From contig NZ_JABUZA010000012.1 of assembly GCF_014897985.1 (NCBI RefSeq), positions 1-64,000 on the forward strand: 64,000 bases of DNA. The letters run 5' to 3'. This DNA is from Halomonas colorata (GTDB lineage Bacteria; Pseudomonadota; Gammaproteobacteria; Pseudomonadales; Halomonadaceae). The stretch's first letter is position 1. Every line of letters starts with the position of its first letter. This document shows, piece by piece, positions 8,462 to 21,588 of the stretch. The notes under the pieces were generated by a model, which was not told the DNA's origin, did no database searches, and worked only from the letters and a program-made list of their open reading frames with translations. Made by a program: the position numbers and the translations under genes.

Positions 8462-9640
8462 ATGCTGACCTCGCTTCTGGATAACGACTTTTACAAAATC
8501 ACGATGCAGAATGCCGTGATTAAACGCTTTCCGTATGCCCATGCGCGTTACGCTTTTATCAATCGTGGCGAGCATGCCTTTCCGGAAGGGTTTGGCGCTG
8601 CGTTACGCCGCGAAGTCGATAATATGGCGGCGCTTCGCTTAAACGACGAAGAGAAGTGCTATCTCGAAACGACCTGCCCTTATCTGGACCCTACCTATCT
8701 CGATTTTCTGGCCGGGTTTCGTTATGACCCCAGCGAGGTCATTATCGAGCAGCAGGGGGCGGACCTTTCCGTGGTAATTGAAGGCCCGTGGTATCGCACC
8801 ATTCTTTGGGAAGTGCCGTTGATGGCGCTGATCAGCGAGCTTTGGTATCAACTGCGTGGTATTACGATTACCCCGGAAGCAGATGCGATGATTGAGCAGA
8901 GCGCCCAGGAAAAAATCGAGCTTTACCAACGCATGGGGCTCAAAATCGCTGAATTTGGTACGCGTCGGCGTTTCTCATTTAATGTTCACGACCGCGTGGT
9001 GGGCGCGCTTCGCCATCACGGCGGCGAGTCGTTTACCGGTACCAGTAATGTGCTGCTGGCGATGCGCCACGATGTGAAGCCGATTGGTACGCACGCGCAT
9101 GAGTGGTTCATGTTCCACGGTGCCCGGTTTGGTTTCAAAATGGCCAACAGCCTGGCCCTTGAGCATTGGGTGGATGTGTACCGGGGCGACCTGGGCATTG
9201 CGTTAACCGATACGTTTACATCAAAAGCCTTTTTCGACAGCTTCGATAAGAAGTTTGCCAAGCTGTTTGATGGCGTGCGCCACGATAGCGGCGACCCTAT
9301 CGACTTTGCCTCGCAAACCATCGCGCACTATGAGCGCCTGGGCATTGACCCGCTGAGCAAGACGATCATCTTTTCCGATGCACTTACCCCTGAAAAAATC
9401 GAGCGCATTCATGCCTTCTGCAAAGACCGTATCGGCATGGCATTTGGTATTGGCACCAACTTCACCAACGATGTGGGCGAGGAGCCCATGAACATGGTGA
9501 TCAAGATGGTCGAGGCGCGTCCTGAAGGCCAGGGTTGGCTGCCGGTCATCAAGCTTTCTGATGTGGCCGAAAAGAACACTGGCGACCCTGAAATGATCTC
9601 GCTGGCCAATCGAATACTCCTGGTTAACCACCCGCATTAA
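8462..9640 (+). CDS. pncB: Nicotinate phosphoribosyltransferase
   Basis: PncB joins nicotinate and PRPP to nicotinate mononucleotide in the Preiss-Handler salvage route to NAD, with optional ATP hydrolysis. The 392-residue length matches the enterobacterial enzyme (about 400). The N-terminus LLDNDFYKITMQNAV is a family signature, and the region of KPIGTHAHEWFMFHGA should hold the phosphorylated histidine. Glycine-rich PRPP/phosphate-binding segments follow (DGVRHDSGDP, GIGTNFTND). The gene is transcribed away from recB and towards recC; only 29 bases separate its stop from that of recC. No strong ribosome binding site precedes the ATG (weak GATGAGA). Confidence 0.95.
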   Translation: MLTSLLDNDFYKITMQNAVIKRFPYAHARYAFINRGEHAFPEGFGAALRREVDNMAALRLNDEEKCYLETTCPYLDPTYLDFLAGFRYDPSEVIIEQQGADLSVVIEGPWYRTILWEVPLMALISELWYQLRGITITPEADAMIEQSAQEKIELYQRMGLKIAEFGTRRRFSFNVHDRVVGALRHHGGESFTGTSNVLLAMRHDVKPIGTHAHEWFMFHGARFGFKMANSLALEHWVDVYRGDLGIALTDTFTSKAFFDSFDKKFAKLFDGVRHDSGDPIDFASQTIAHYERLGIDPLSKTIIFSDALTPEKIERIHAFCKDRIGMAFGIGTNFTNDVGEEPMNMVIKMVEARPEGQGWLPVIKLSDVAEKNTGDPEMISLANRILLVNHPH

Positions 9641-9669
9641 GCGAAGCGCGCCTACTTTACCGAGCAGTG

Positions 9670-12600
9670 CTACTCTTTCACCGCACGGTAGAGCGGCAGA
9701 TAAAGGGCATCTGCCAGGGCGGCGAAGCGGAGGGCGGGGTTAGCCGCTTCCTGACCCTCGCTAAATAGCGCTTCAAAGTGGGGCCATTGGCGGGCGAGGT
9801 AGGCGCTTTGCGCGACTTCGCCGGTCTGAAAGCGCCCGCCTTCATAGGTGCTTGCTGCTGCGCTAAAGGCGTCGCTGTCGGCCGTGCTGTCCACCGTTCC
9901 GGCTTTACTCAGCCAGGCAAACGCTGCCTGCGGGGCCAACGGCAGCGGCAGGGTCATTCCCGCTTTCCAACACTGCACAATAGTCGCTAGATGGCCTTGG
10001 GCGGTATCCGCTGCTAGCGGTTCAAAGCGCGCATGGCCCGCCTTGGAAAGCAGCTGGGTGGTCATCGGCGACACCGCATTGGCAGCCAGGTGGGCCACCC
10101 AAGGGCGCAGCAGATGCTGCCAACGGTACTGCCCACGGCCACGCGCATTGCTAATCAAGCTGTTACTCACCAGCAGCAGGCGGCAGCGCTTGCCGTTCTC
10201 ATCCGTGCGTAGTTCGTTAATCCAGTCGTTAATCGAAAGTTCGTGGGCGTTAAATGCGACCGCTTGGGGGGCTTCCACTGCAATGGGCCACTCTTCAAGT
10301 GCTTCCCGATAGGCATCAAACAGCGCTTGCATGGGCTCGGCCAGCGATTCGCTCATGCGCTCGCCAAAAGCGCCTACCGCTAGCACGCCTTGGCCCTTGA
10401 TGCGCTCAAGCGCGGCAAACATGGCTTCTTCACGCGGCTCGCCGTTATCGACTGCGTGACGCTGGGCGGCAATCAGTTGGTCCTGCAACTGCCAGTGTTG
10501 CAGGCCGTTAAGGACAAACGGTTCCACGTCCAGCTGGGTCAGCACTTCCTGCTCAAAATACACGCCCAGGCGGGTGTTGAAGAACGCCTTGGCCGGTTCG
10601 CGCAGAAAGCTGCCTAGCTGGGCAAGCGTCAGTGGCACTTCCTGGTTAAATTCGAGCAGGGCGCTTTGCTGTTTATCGCTGCTCTTTTGTGAGGCGAGCA
10701 GCGCGTGCTGTTCGTGGGCATCGCGCCATTCGTGTACATAGGTAAAGAGCCGGGCCTGGGAGGCTGAACTACCGGGCTGGGTAAAATAGCGATGGCTAAA
10801 CGGTTGCAGTGGATGCTCGGTGGTCAGCGCTTCAATCAGTGGCTCGTCAGCCTGGCATTGGCTTACCCAGCCTGCCGCCAGGTGATCGCGTAGTTGGCCG
10901 ACCAGCACGGAAGGCGGCATGGGGTTGTTATCAATTTGGCTGCGGCCCACCCAACTGATATAGAGCTGCTGGCGTGCTGACAGCAGCGCCTCCAGAAACA
11001 GGTAGCGGTCATCTTCCCGGCGCGAGCGGTCGCCGGGGCGGTAGTCGCTGCCCATCAGGTCAAAATCCAGCGGCGGTTGGGAGCGCGGGTATTCGCCGTC
11101 ATTCATGCCCAGCAGGCACACCCGCTTGAAGGGAATGGCGCGCATCGGCATTAACGTGGCGAAGTTGACTGCCCCGGCTAAAAAGCGCTGAGAAAGGCTG
11201 TGCTCATCAATTTGCGAGAGCCAGTGTTCACGCACCATGGAAAGCGGCAAATCGTCATTCAATTTGGCCTCTTCGGTGCTGTCAAAAAGCTGCTGAAGCG
11301 CGCCTTCCAGCTTGGTCAGCATTACGCTTTCTTCGGCGTCGTCGGTAAGAAAGAAGGTTTCCAGCAGTTCGCGCAGCCGGATGACCCAGTTGGCGGCAGT
11401 GGTGGGCTTGCAGAAAACTTCCCAGGTGGTTTCCAGCTTCTCAAGCAGCGTTGCCAGCGGCCCGGCAAGCGAGGCTTCAAGCCCGCCGATGTCATCAAAC
11501 GGCTCGATCCCCTGCCACGCATCCGCCACACCCACGGTGTAACCCAACAGCAAACGGCGCAGGCCAAACGCCCAAGTGTTCTGGCTCAAGCCTTGGGGTA
11601 AATCAAGCTGCATGCGCTGCTGGGCGTTTAGCCCCCAGCGGATACCCGCACCTTCAATCCAGCGGTTCAGGGTGGGTAAATCACTCTCTTCAATGCCAAA
11701 GCGGGCGCGCAGGGCGGGCACATCCAGTAGATCGAGCAGATCGCTTACCGACAGGCGCAGCTCCGGCAGGCGCAGCAACTTTTCCAGGGCAATCATCAGC
11801 GGCAGGCGGTGGCGGCTGGCCTGGTCTGAAAGCGTGTAGGGAATATAGCGCGGGTCGTCGCGGCCAGCCGCGCGGTAGCTTGAGCGGTACTGACCAAATA
11901 CCGCTTCAATATGCGGCGCGTAGCGGTCAATGTCCGGCACCATAACGATGATATCGCGCGGGCGCAGCTCGGGGTCGGCACTGAACGCGGCTAACAGCTG
12001 GTCGTGAAGAATCTCCACTTCGCGCTGGGGGCCGTGGGCGATATGAAACACAATCGAGTCGTCTTGGGTTACATCAACCGCAGGCCAGATGGTCTGAGTT
12101 TCAGCTACCGGGCGCAGCTCGCGGATATCATCCTGAAGCTGGCTGAGCAGGCAGGAGTGCTCGGGCGTGCTGAACGGTTCAAACATATCAATACGCAGCG
12201 CCTGTTGCTCAAACAGGGTTTGGTAGTTGCCTGAATCATCGTGCTCATCCAGCAGGCGCAGGTAATCGCGCCCCTGTTTGCCCCACGCCGCCAACAGCGG
12301 CTGGGCGTGCAGGTGCAGCGCGCTATCTACATCGCCATCGCCGAGTACGTCCAGCGCTTCGGGCATGCCCGTTTTGCGCTGTTGGCGGTAGCGGCTGGCG
12401 CGCAGCAAATCTTTGTGTTCGATGATATCCGCCCAGTAAAACTGGCAGGGGTTATGCACGCACAGCACGATCTGGCAGCAGCGCGAAAGCGCGGCCAGAG
12501 CTTCCAGCGTTTGCTGGGGCAGTGAGGAAATACCAAAAATAATCAGCCGCCTGGGCAAGCCCTGCGGGCAAGCCTGGCCTTCCAGCTGTTCGGCGACCTG

Positions 12601-13293
12601 TAAGAAGCGGCTATGCACCTGGGCGCGGCTGCTGTTAAGCCCGGCCTCGCCCTGGGTGGCGGCAACGTCATCGCGCAGGGCGCGCCATAGCTCCGGCTGC
12701 CAGCGCTGGTGTTCATCCAGCGGGCGCGCTTCGCCGCGTGCGGTAATGAGTACATCTTCGCCCCGTGCCCAGGCCTCAAGCCAGTCGGCGCGGTACACCT
12801 GGTACTGGTCGAATAAGTCCGCCAGGCGCTCGGCCAACTGATAGTGCTTGCGCTGGTCGCGGTCGGTTTCCAAAAAGCGTGCCAACGGGGCAAAGGCGGG
12901 CTTCTCAGCCAAGCTGGGCAGTAAACGCAGCAAGCGCCAAACCAGGCGCGATTTATCAAACGGTGAGGTTTCAGGCACCGCCTGAGCGTCGCCGGTGATA
13001 TGCGTTAACACCGTGCGGTAGGCCTGCCATAAAAAGCGCGCAGGCAGGGTAACGTTCAGCGCCGCCGCAATGCCCGCACCGCCCTGTGCCGGGTCTTCCG
13101 CCAGTGCCAGCTTCAACCACTGCCCAATGCCGTTGCTCTGCACCAGAATCGTCTCGTTCTCAAGCGGCCCTAACGGGTGAAGGCGCATCCACTCCACCGC
13201 CAGCCCGCGCAGGTCTTCCAGGCGGTTGGCATGCACCACCATAAAACCCGGCGTAAGAGACGATGTATTAGCAAGCAGCGAATGTGACGACAT
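9670..13293 (-). CDS. recC: RecC, exodeoxyribonuclease V gamma subunit
   Basis: RecC scaffolds the RecBCD complex, splits the duplex and recognises Chi with an inactivated helicase/nuclease fold. The 1207-residue product is close to the usual length of about 1120-1200. The N-terminus (LTPGFMVVHANRLEDLRGL, then PLENETILVQSNGIGQWLKLALA) and the internal VCLLGMNDGEYPRSQPPLDFDLM are typical of RecC. It is convergent with pncB and divergent from ilvD. A small array of degenerate repeats lies just upstream of its start (about 13325-13376). Confidence 0.95.
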   Translation of the reverse strand: MSSHSLLANTSSLTPGFMVVHANRLEDLRGLAVEWMRLHPLGPLENETILVQSNGIGQWLKLALAEDPAQGGAGIAAALNVTLPARFLWQAYRTVLTHITGDAQAVPETSPFDKSRLVWRLLRLLPSLAEKPAFAPLARFLETDRDQRKHYQLAERLADLFDQYQVYRADWLEAWARGEDVLITARGEARPLDEHQRWQPELWRALRDDVAATQGEAGLNSSRAQVHSRFLQVAEQLEGQACPQGLPRRLIIFGISSLPQQTLEALAALSRCCQIVLCVHNPCQFYWADIIEHKDLLRASRYRQQRKTGMPEALDVLGDGDVDSALHLHAQPLLAAWGKQGRDYLRLLDEHDDSGNYQTLFEQQALRIDMFEPFSTPEHSCLLSQLQDDIRELRPVAETQTIWPAVDVTQDDSIVFHIAHGPQREVEILHDQLLAAFSADPELRPRDIIVMVPDIDRYAPHIEAVFGQYRSSYRAAGRDDPRYIPYTLSDQASRHRLPLMIALEKLLRLPELRLSVSDLLDLLDVPALRARFGIEESDLPTLNRWIEGAGIRWGLNAQQRMQLDLPQGLSQNTWAFGLRRLLLGYTVGVADAWQGIEPFDDIGGLEASLAGPLATLLEKLETTWEVFCKPTTAANWVIRLRELLETFFLTDDAEESVMLTKLEGALQQLFDSTEEAKLNDDLPLSMVREHWLSQIDEHSLSQRFLAGAVNFATLMPMRAIPFKRVCLLGMNDGEYPRSQPPLDFDLMGSDYRPGDRSRREDDRYLFLEALLSARQQLYISWVGRSQIDNNPMPPSVLVGQLRDHLAAGWVSQCQADEPLIEALTTEHPLQPFSHRYFTQPGSSASQARLFTYVHEWRDAHEQHALLASQKSSDKQQSALLEFNQEVPLTLAQLGSFLREPAKAFFNTRLGVYFEQEVLTQLDVEPFVLNGLQHWQLQDQLIAAQRHAVDNGEPREEAMFAALERIKGQGVLAVGAFGERMSESLAEPMQALFDAYREALEEWPIAVEAPQAVAFNAHELSINDWINELRTDENGKRCRLLLVSNSLISNARGRGQYRWQHLLRPWVAHLAANAVSPMTTQLLSKAGHARFEPLAADTAQGHLATIVQCWKAGMTLPLPLAPQAAFAWLSKAGTVDSTADSDAFSAAASTYEGGRFQTGEVAQSAYLARQWPHFEALFSEGQEAANPALRFAALADALYLPLYRAVKE

Positions 13294-13324
13294 GCAGCGG
13301 TATTTCCTTCACGGCAGTAGCAAT

Positions 13325-13376
13325 AAGGCACAGTGCTCAAGACACAGCACTTAAGACGAGTACTTAAGACAAGTAC
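13325..13376. repeat. Degenerate 13-14 bp tandem repeats upstream of recC
   Basis: Read on the minus strand, units of the form GTCTTAAGTACT / GTCTTAAGTGCTGT / GTCTTGAGCACTGT follow each other between recC and ilvD. The core GTCTTAAGTAC also makes up the array at 32439-32510. The array covers part of the divergent recC-ilvD control region, where promoters must lie. Confidence 0.6.
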
Positions 13377-13466
13377 TATGGTGCCATAAGTTAAACGTAT
13401 TGCGAGATGCTGCATAACCCCTCAAGCTGTGTTTCTTAAACCGTGAATAACGCAAGAGAGTCCCCA

Positions 13467-15152
13467 ATGACCGATACACCAAACCATACTCGACGCCATT
13501 CCGCCCAAGTTGTGGATGGCGTGGGTAAAGCCGCCAGCCGTGCCATGCTACGCGCGGTAGGCTTTAACGATGCTGATTTCAAAAAGCCCCAGGTAGGCGT
13601 GGCCTCTACCTGGAGCATGGTGACTCCCTGCAACAGCCATATCGGTGAGCTTGCCGAACAGGCCCGCGATGGCGCCGACGCCGCGGGCGGTAAAGGGGTT
13701 ATTTTCAATACCATCACCATTTCTGACGGCATTGCTAACGGCACCGAAGGCATGAAGTACTCGCTGGTCTCGCGGGAGGTGATCGCGGATTCTATCGAGA
13801 CCGTGGCGGGCTGCGAAGGCTTTGATGGTCTGGTCGCGATTGGCGGCTGCGATAAGAATATGCCGGGCTGCGTGATGGGGCTGGCGCGCTTGAATCGCCC
13901 CAGCGTATTTGTGTATGGCGGCACGATCATGCCGGGCAAAGGACATACCGATATCGTCTCGGTGTTCGAGGCCATGGGTGCTCACTCGCGGGGCGATATA
14001 GACCTGATCGAGCTCAAGAATATCGAAGAGACCGCGATTCCTGGCCCAGGTTCGTGTGGCGGTATGTACACCGCCAACACCATGGCGTCGGCCATTGAGG
14101 CCTTGGGCATGAGCCTGCCGGGCAGCTCCGCGCAAAACGCGATTTCCCAAGAAAAGCGTGACGACTGTAAAGCGGCAGGCGAGGCGGTGCTTGAGCTGCT
14201 GGAGCGGGATATCAAGCCTTCGGACATCATGACCCGCAAGGCGTTTGAGAATGCGATTACCGTGGTGATTGCCCTGGGCGGCTCTACCAATGCGGTGCTG
14301 CACCTTATCGGTATGGCGCGGACCATCGGCGTTGAGCTGACGCTTGAAGACTTTACCGAGATCGGCAAGCGAGTGCCGGTAGTCGCGGATCTGCGTCCCA
14401 GCGGCCACTACATGATGAGTGAGCTTGTGGCGCTGGGCGGCATTCAGCCGCTGATGAAAAACCTGCTAGCCGTTGGCCTGTTACATGGCGACTGCTTAAC
14501 GGTAACTGGCAATACGCTGGCGGAAAACCTCGCGGACGTTGCGCCTTATCCTGACGACCAGCAGATCATCGCGCCGCTGGATAAGCCGATTAAAGCCGAA
14601 AGCCATCTGCGGATTCTGTACGGCAACCTGGCGCCGGAAGGTGCAGTAGCGAAGATTACTGGCAAGGAAGGTACGCGCTTCTCTGGTACGGCGCGGGTAT
14701 TTGGTTCTGAAGAAGAAGCCCAGGCGCGGATTAACGACGGCACCGTCGTAGCAGGCGATGTTGTGGTCATCCGCTACGAAGGCCCCAAAGGCGGCCCCGG
14801 CATGCGTGAAATGCTCACACCTACTTCCGCGATCATGGGCCGCGGCCTGGGTAATGATGTTGCACTGATAACCGATGGACGCTTCTCCGGCGGCAGCCAC
14901 GGCTTTGTGGTTGGTCACGTATCGCCCGAGGCGTTTGAGGGCGGCCCGCTGGCGCTGGTGGAAAATGGCGACCGCATTACCATCGATGCCGAGGCGGATA
15001 CCATCGAAATGCACGTGGCCGACGACGAGTTAATGCGCCGCCAAGCCGCTTGGCAACGCCCAGAGCCGCGCTATACCCGCGGTGTGCTGGCCAAATACGC
15101 GCGATTGGTAAGCTCGGCTAGCACCGGTGCGGTAACTGATCAGAGTGAGTAA
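13467..15152 (+). CDS. ilvD: Dihydroxy-acid dehydratase
   Basis: IlvD removes water from 2,3-dihydroxy-isovalerate and 2,3-dihydroxy-3-methylvalerate in valine/isoleucine (and CoA) synthesis, using an iron-sulfur cluster and Mg2+. The frame opens at 13443, but ATG 13467 ([14 protein letters not shown]) has AGAG upstream at good spacing and gives 561 residues, the usual size of the shorter IlvD type. Cluster- and metal-binding signatures are present: TPCNSH near the start, [12 protein letters not shown], and [14 protein letters not shown]. The C-terminal part has [20 protein letters not shown]. It stands alone, divergent from recC. Confidence 0.95.
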   Translation: MTDTPNHTRRHSAQVVDGVGKAASRAMLRAVGFNDADFKKPQVGVASTWSMVTPCNSHIGELAEQARDGADAAGGKGVIFNTITISDGIANGTEGMKYSLVSREVIADSIETVAGCEGFDGLVAIGGCDKNMPGCVMGLARLNRPSVFVYGGTIMPGKGHTDIVSVFEAMGAHSRGDIDLIELKNIEETAIPGPGSCGGMYTANTMASAIEALGMSLPGSSAQNAISQEKRDDCKAAGEAVLELLERDIKPSDIMTRKAFENAITVVIALGGSTNAVLHLIGMARTIGVELTLEDFTEIGKRVPVVADLRPSGHYMMSELVALGGIQPLMKNLLAVGLLHGDCLTVTGNTLAENLADVAPYPDDQQIIAPLDKPIKAESHLRILYGNLAPEGAVAKITGKEGTRFSGTARVFGSEEEAQARINDGTVVAGDVVVIRYEGPKGGPGMREMLTPTSAIMGRGLGNDVALITDGRFSGGSHGFVVGHVSPEAFEGGPLALVENGDRITIDAEADTIEMHVADDELMRRQAAWQRPEPRYTRGVLAKYARLVSSASTGAVTDQSE

Positions 15153-15275
15153 AAGGTTATTTTTTAGTACAGCGTTATTAAGGAAAGACTTTCTATCTAT
15201 GAAGATAGTCATTAGAAGTTTTTGCATTTTGGGTTGCAAAATAATACAAATAAGTTAATTATTTTTAGCTATTTT

Positions 15276-15302
15276 GCTGTGGCTTTAGTTTTAAGCCACA
15301 GC
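15276..15302. other. Perfect 10-bp hairpin in the leader of the large RTX-type gene
   Basis: GCTGTGGCTT (15276-15285) pairs with AAGCCACAGC (15293-15302) around a 7-base loop. There is no T-run after it, so it is not a classical terminator. It sits about 50 bases upstream of the start codon at 15354 in an AT-rich leader and could act as an mRNA structure or as the end of the ilvD transcript. Confidence 0.5.
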
Positions 15303-15353
15303 CTATTAGCTAATGATGGCATCAAGACAAAATGAAAAAATAAGGGAATGATC

Positions 15354-18896
<3,543 letters not shown>

Positions 18897-18964
18897 TTGT
18901 AGCTTTTACCGTCCGTTGTATGATTGGCATATGAATTATTTATATTCCTGTCATTAAACAGTCA

Positions 18965-18992
18965 AGCGCAAGGTTTATCCTTGCGCTTTTTT
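18965..18992 (+). terminator. Rho-independent terminator after the RTX-type gene
   Basis: AGCGCAAGG (18965-18973) pairs with CCTTGCGCT (18979-18987) around TTTAT and is followed by a run of T to 18992. It lies 68 bases after the stop at 18896 and shortly before chrA, so it separates the two transcripts. Confidence 0.85.
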
Positions 18993-19011
18993 ATGGACCA
19001 AGAAAAGTATC

Positions 19012-20205
19012 ATGGCAAAGCAATCAGGAGCTCAAGTACGTATCAGCGAAGTCTTCAGCGTTTTTCTATGGCTCGGCCTGACCTCCTTTGGTGGGCCGGT
19101 GGCGCATCTGAGCTACTTTCGTACCGAGTTTGTAGAGCGCCGTCGATGGATTTCTGAAGCGGCCTATGCGGATCTGGTCGCGCTCTGTCAGTTCTTGCCG
19201 GGACCGGCTAGCAGCCAGGTAGGTTTCGCCCTGGGGTTAATGCGCGCCGGGCCTTGGGGGGCGGCGGCGGCGTGGCTTGCCTTTACACTGCCTTCGGCCA
19301 TTGTGCTGGTGCTGTTTGCGTTGGGCGCAGCGGTGTTGGATGGCCCTGTTGCCAGCGGCCTTATTCACGGTTTGAAGATCGTTGCGGTGGCGATTGTGGC
19401 CCACGCTGTGTGGGGCATGGCACGCAACCTGTGCCCGGATAAAACGCGTACAGGCATTGCGCTACTGGCGGTGTTTACCGTGGGCTTCTTAAGCGGGCCG
19501 ATGGGGCAGGTCAGTGCCATCGTGGCAGGCGGATTAGCGGGTTTAATACTCTGCCGTGAAGCGTCGATGCCGACACCAGAACAGCTCCACTTCTCCATCT
19601 CGCGCCAAGCAGGCGTTGTCGCACTGATATTATTTGCTGGGTTTTTAATTGTGCTGCCGCTGCTTGCGGGGAGTGCCGTATGGCTGGATATTCTCGATGC
19701 GTTCTACCGCTCGGGCGCGCTGGTATTTGGCGGTGGGCATGTGGTACTGCCGCTACTGGAAGCGGAAGTGGTGCAGTCGGGCTGGGTAACGCCGGATGCG
19801 TTTTTAACCGGCTATGGGGCGGCGCAGGCCGTTCCTGGGCCACTATTTACCTTTGCGGCTTATTTAGGTGCGCTGCTGCCTGGGGTTAATGGGCTGGCGG
19901 GGGCGCTATTGGCCCTGCTGGCAATTTTTGTGCCGGGCTTTTTACTGCTGGTCGGCGTACTGCCATTTTGGAATCGCTTTCGCCAGTGGGGTAGTGCTCA
20001 GGCGCTAATGCGCGGCGCCAATGCCGCGGTGGTCGGGATTCTGGGGGCGGCGCTCTATCAGCCGGTATGGACCAGCGCGATTATTGGGCCGTATGAATTT
20101 GCCTTGGCACTGACAGGATTCTTGCTGCTGACGGTGTGGAAACTTCCTGCCTGGGCGGTGGTTATAGTGATTGCGTTGGGCGGTCTTTTGATATCGACGT
20201 TATAG
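19012..20205 (+). CDS. chrA: Chromate transporter, two-domain CHR family
   Basis: ChrA exports chromate from the cytoplasm. The 397-residue protein has the two homologous membrane halves of the long-chain CHR family. The first shows SVFLWLGLTSFGGPVAH and LCQFLPGPASSQVGFALG; the second repeats the pattern as YRSGALVFGGGHVVLPLLE and GYGAAQAVPGPLFTFAAYLG. About ten to twelve membrane segments can be drawn. A terminator lies just upstream, and no chrB-type regulator adjoins. The start ATG has only a weak AAGAAAAG upstream. Some CHR proteins may carry other oxyanions, so the substrate is a family inference. Confidence 0.9.
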   Translation: MAKQSGAQVRISEVFSVFLWLGLTSFGGPVAHLSYFRTEFVERRRWISEAAYADLVALCQFLPGPASSQVGFALGLMRAGPWGAAAAWLAFTLPSAIVLVLFALGAAVLDGPVASGLIHGLKIVAVAIVAHAVWGMARNLCPDKTRTGIALLAVFTVGFLSGPMGQVSAIVAGGLAGLILCREASMPTPEQLHFSISRQAGVVALILFAGFLIVLPLLAGSAVWLDILDAFYRSGALVFGGGHVVLPLLEAEVVQSGWVTPDAFLTGYGAAQAVPGPLFTFAAYLGALLPGVNGLAGALLALLAIFVPGFLLLVGVLPFWNRFRQWGSAQALMRGANAAVVGILGAALYQPVWTSAIIGPYEFALALTGFLLLTVWKLPAWAVVIVIALGGLLISTL

Positions 20206-20314
20206 GTAGGCCTGGTTTTGCGATTAATCAAAAGCGGCCCAACGTCTTTTCCCTCGACGGTTTTGTCTTCTACGCTGGTAATACGTCAATTGTCGTAAAT
20301 CCAAGGAGAGTAGA

Positions 20315-20494
20315 ATGTCTACCCGACAAGCCCGCATCGACCCGGTGTTTGATGTCTCTGATCTGAAAGAAACCATTACTGGCTGGCAAGTCGTGGATGT
20401 ATCCCAGCCGGAAAATGAGGTGATGGTTTCTGAACATACCTCTGAGAAAGAAGCGATTCAGGCCGCCGAAGCGTTCGAGCAGCGCGAAGACTAG
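20315..20494 (+). CDS. Small 59-residue protein of unknown function
   Basis: ATG 20315 follows a strong AAGGAG ribosome binding site (20303-20308) at good spacing. The product begins MSTRQARIDPVFDVSDLKET and is acidic, without a membrane segment or signal; its second half (SEKEAIQAAEAFEQRED) is probably a helix. It ends 29 bases before a strong bidirectional terminator. The combination of ribosome site, acidic composition like the host's proteins and terminator supports a real gene. I do not recognise the family. Confidence 0.65.
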   Translation: MSTRQARIDPVFDVSDLKETITGWQVVDVSQPENEVMVSEHTSEKEAIQAAEAFEQRED

Positions 20495-20523
20495 CTGGCT
20501 AGCTGCTGATTGGTGCCATAAAA

Positions 20524-20549
20524 AAACGCCTCGCATTTGCGAGGCGTTT
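20524..20549. terminator. Bidirectional terminator
   Basis: AAACGCCTCGC (20524-20534) pairs with GCGAGGCGTTT (20539-20549). The A-run on the left and T-run on the right let it serve both the small gene at 20315 (plus) and the HTH gene ending at 20577 (minus). Confidence 0.85.
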
Positions 20550-20576
20550 GTCGATTTGGTGATGGGAGGGCTACTG

Positions 20577-20849
20577 CTATGGCGCCTCCAGTTCTAGTGT
20601 GCGGCGCAGAACATTGAGTTCGTCAATGTTCAGGTGCTCAAGCCTGCCGGCGAGCAAATCGCTAATCTTCTGTACGGGAAGGCCTGCCTGGCGGGCAATC
20701 TCCCGACTTCCTAGGTCTGATACTGCAATCAAACGCGTGATAATGCGCATTAGGCGCGTGCGTTTTTCTAATTCCCTGACGTCGAGGTCAGGGCTGCTTC
20801 GCGGAGGATCCAGCGTTTCTGCGTGAGCAGTCGAGTATGCCGTACTCAT
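20577..20849 (-). CDS. Small helix-turn-helix (XRE-like) regulator
   Basis: The 90-residue product has a C-terminal helix-turn-helix of the XRE/HTH_37 type (about 45-85: GSREIARQAGLPVQKISDLLAGRLEHLNIDELNVL), resembling HigA-like antitoxins and other small XRE proteins. Residues 1-25 look disordered. No toxin-like partner gene adjoins: the neighbours are a terminator and, divergently, purE. Its target is unknown; self-regulation is the usual guess. Confidence 0.75.
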   Translation of the reverse strand: MSTAYSTAHAETLDPPRSSPDLDVRELEKRTRLMRIITRLIAVSDLGSREIARQAGLPVQKISDLLAGRLEHLNIDELNVLRRTLELEAP

Positions 20850-21061
20850 GTGACTCCATAAGTCTGAAATGACGAATACACAATGCCGCCAACGCAGATG
20901 CTTTTCAATATTTAATTTGATGAAAATTTAGCGACATTTGTGAACACCCGCTTGCGCCCCAGCTCTGGTAAACTATGCGCCTCATTTTAGCGTGCGCTTC
21001 AGCTTCTGGCGTGCGGCACTTTTATCATTTTTTATAAGGCCACTGGCCGGGGAGAAATGGC

Positions 21062-21577
21062 ATGTCGTCGAATAGCGCACCCAAAGTGGGCGTCATCATG
21101 GGGTCCAAATCCGATTGGCCGGTGATGGAGCATGCGGTCACGATGCTGGAGCGCTTAGGCGTTGCCTATGAAACGCGCGTGGTATCCGCCCACCGCACGC
21201 CCGACCTGCTGTTTGACTATGCTAAAAGCGCCGCTGGGCGTGGCCTGCAGGTGATTGTGGCCGGTGCCGGGGGCGCTGCCCACCTGCCGGGGATGGTGGC
21301 CTCACAAACGCCGCTGCCGGTGTTGGGCGTGCCGGTTGAGTCTAAAGCCTTGAAGGGGCTTGATTCACTGCTTTCGATTGCCCAGATGCCGGGGGGTATC
21401 GCGGTGGGTACACTGGCGATCGGTAAAGCGGGCGCGACCAATGCGGGCCTGCTGGCCGCTCAGATTGTGGGCCTGCAGGACAGTGCGGTACGTGATGCCG
21501 TCGATGCCTTCCGCGCCGAGCAGACCCAGCTGGTGCTGGATAATCCGGACCCGCGCCCTGCGCCGGATGCAGAATAA
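21062..21577 (+). CDS. purE: N5-carboxyaminoimidazole ribonucleotide mutase
   Basis: PurE converts N5-CAIR to CAIR in purine synthesis. The 171-residue protein shows the class I signature: [10 protein letters not shown] near the start for substrate binding, [14 protein letters not shown] with the catalytic histidine, and [21 protein letters not shown] precedes the ATG at good spacing. purK follows 11 bases after the stop, so the two form an operon whose products act in consecutive steps. Confidence 0.97.
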   Translation: MSSNSAPKVGVIMGSKSDWPVMEHAVTMLERLGVAYETRVVSAHRTPDLLFDYAKSAAGRGLQVIVAGAGGAAHLPGMVASQTPLPVLGVPVESKALKGLDSLLSIAQMPGGIAVGTLAIGKAGATNAGLLAAQIVGLQDSAVRDAVDAFRAEQTQLVLDNPDPRPAPDAE

Positions 21578-21588
21578 GGAGACACCCG

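Noticed and set aside
13548-14408. Long minus-strand open frame opposite ilvD
   Set aside because: It is a shadow of the ilvD codon pattern; the plus strand gives a full-length, motif-complete IlvD.
20577-20849. HTH gene as the antitoxin of a toxin-antitoxin pair
   Set aside because: No toxin-like gene lies next to it; the 59-residue gene at 20315 is on the other strand beyond a terminator.
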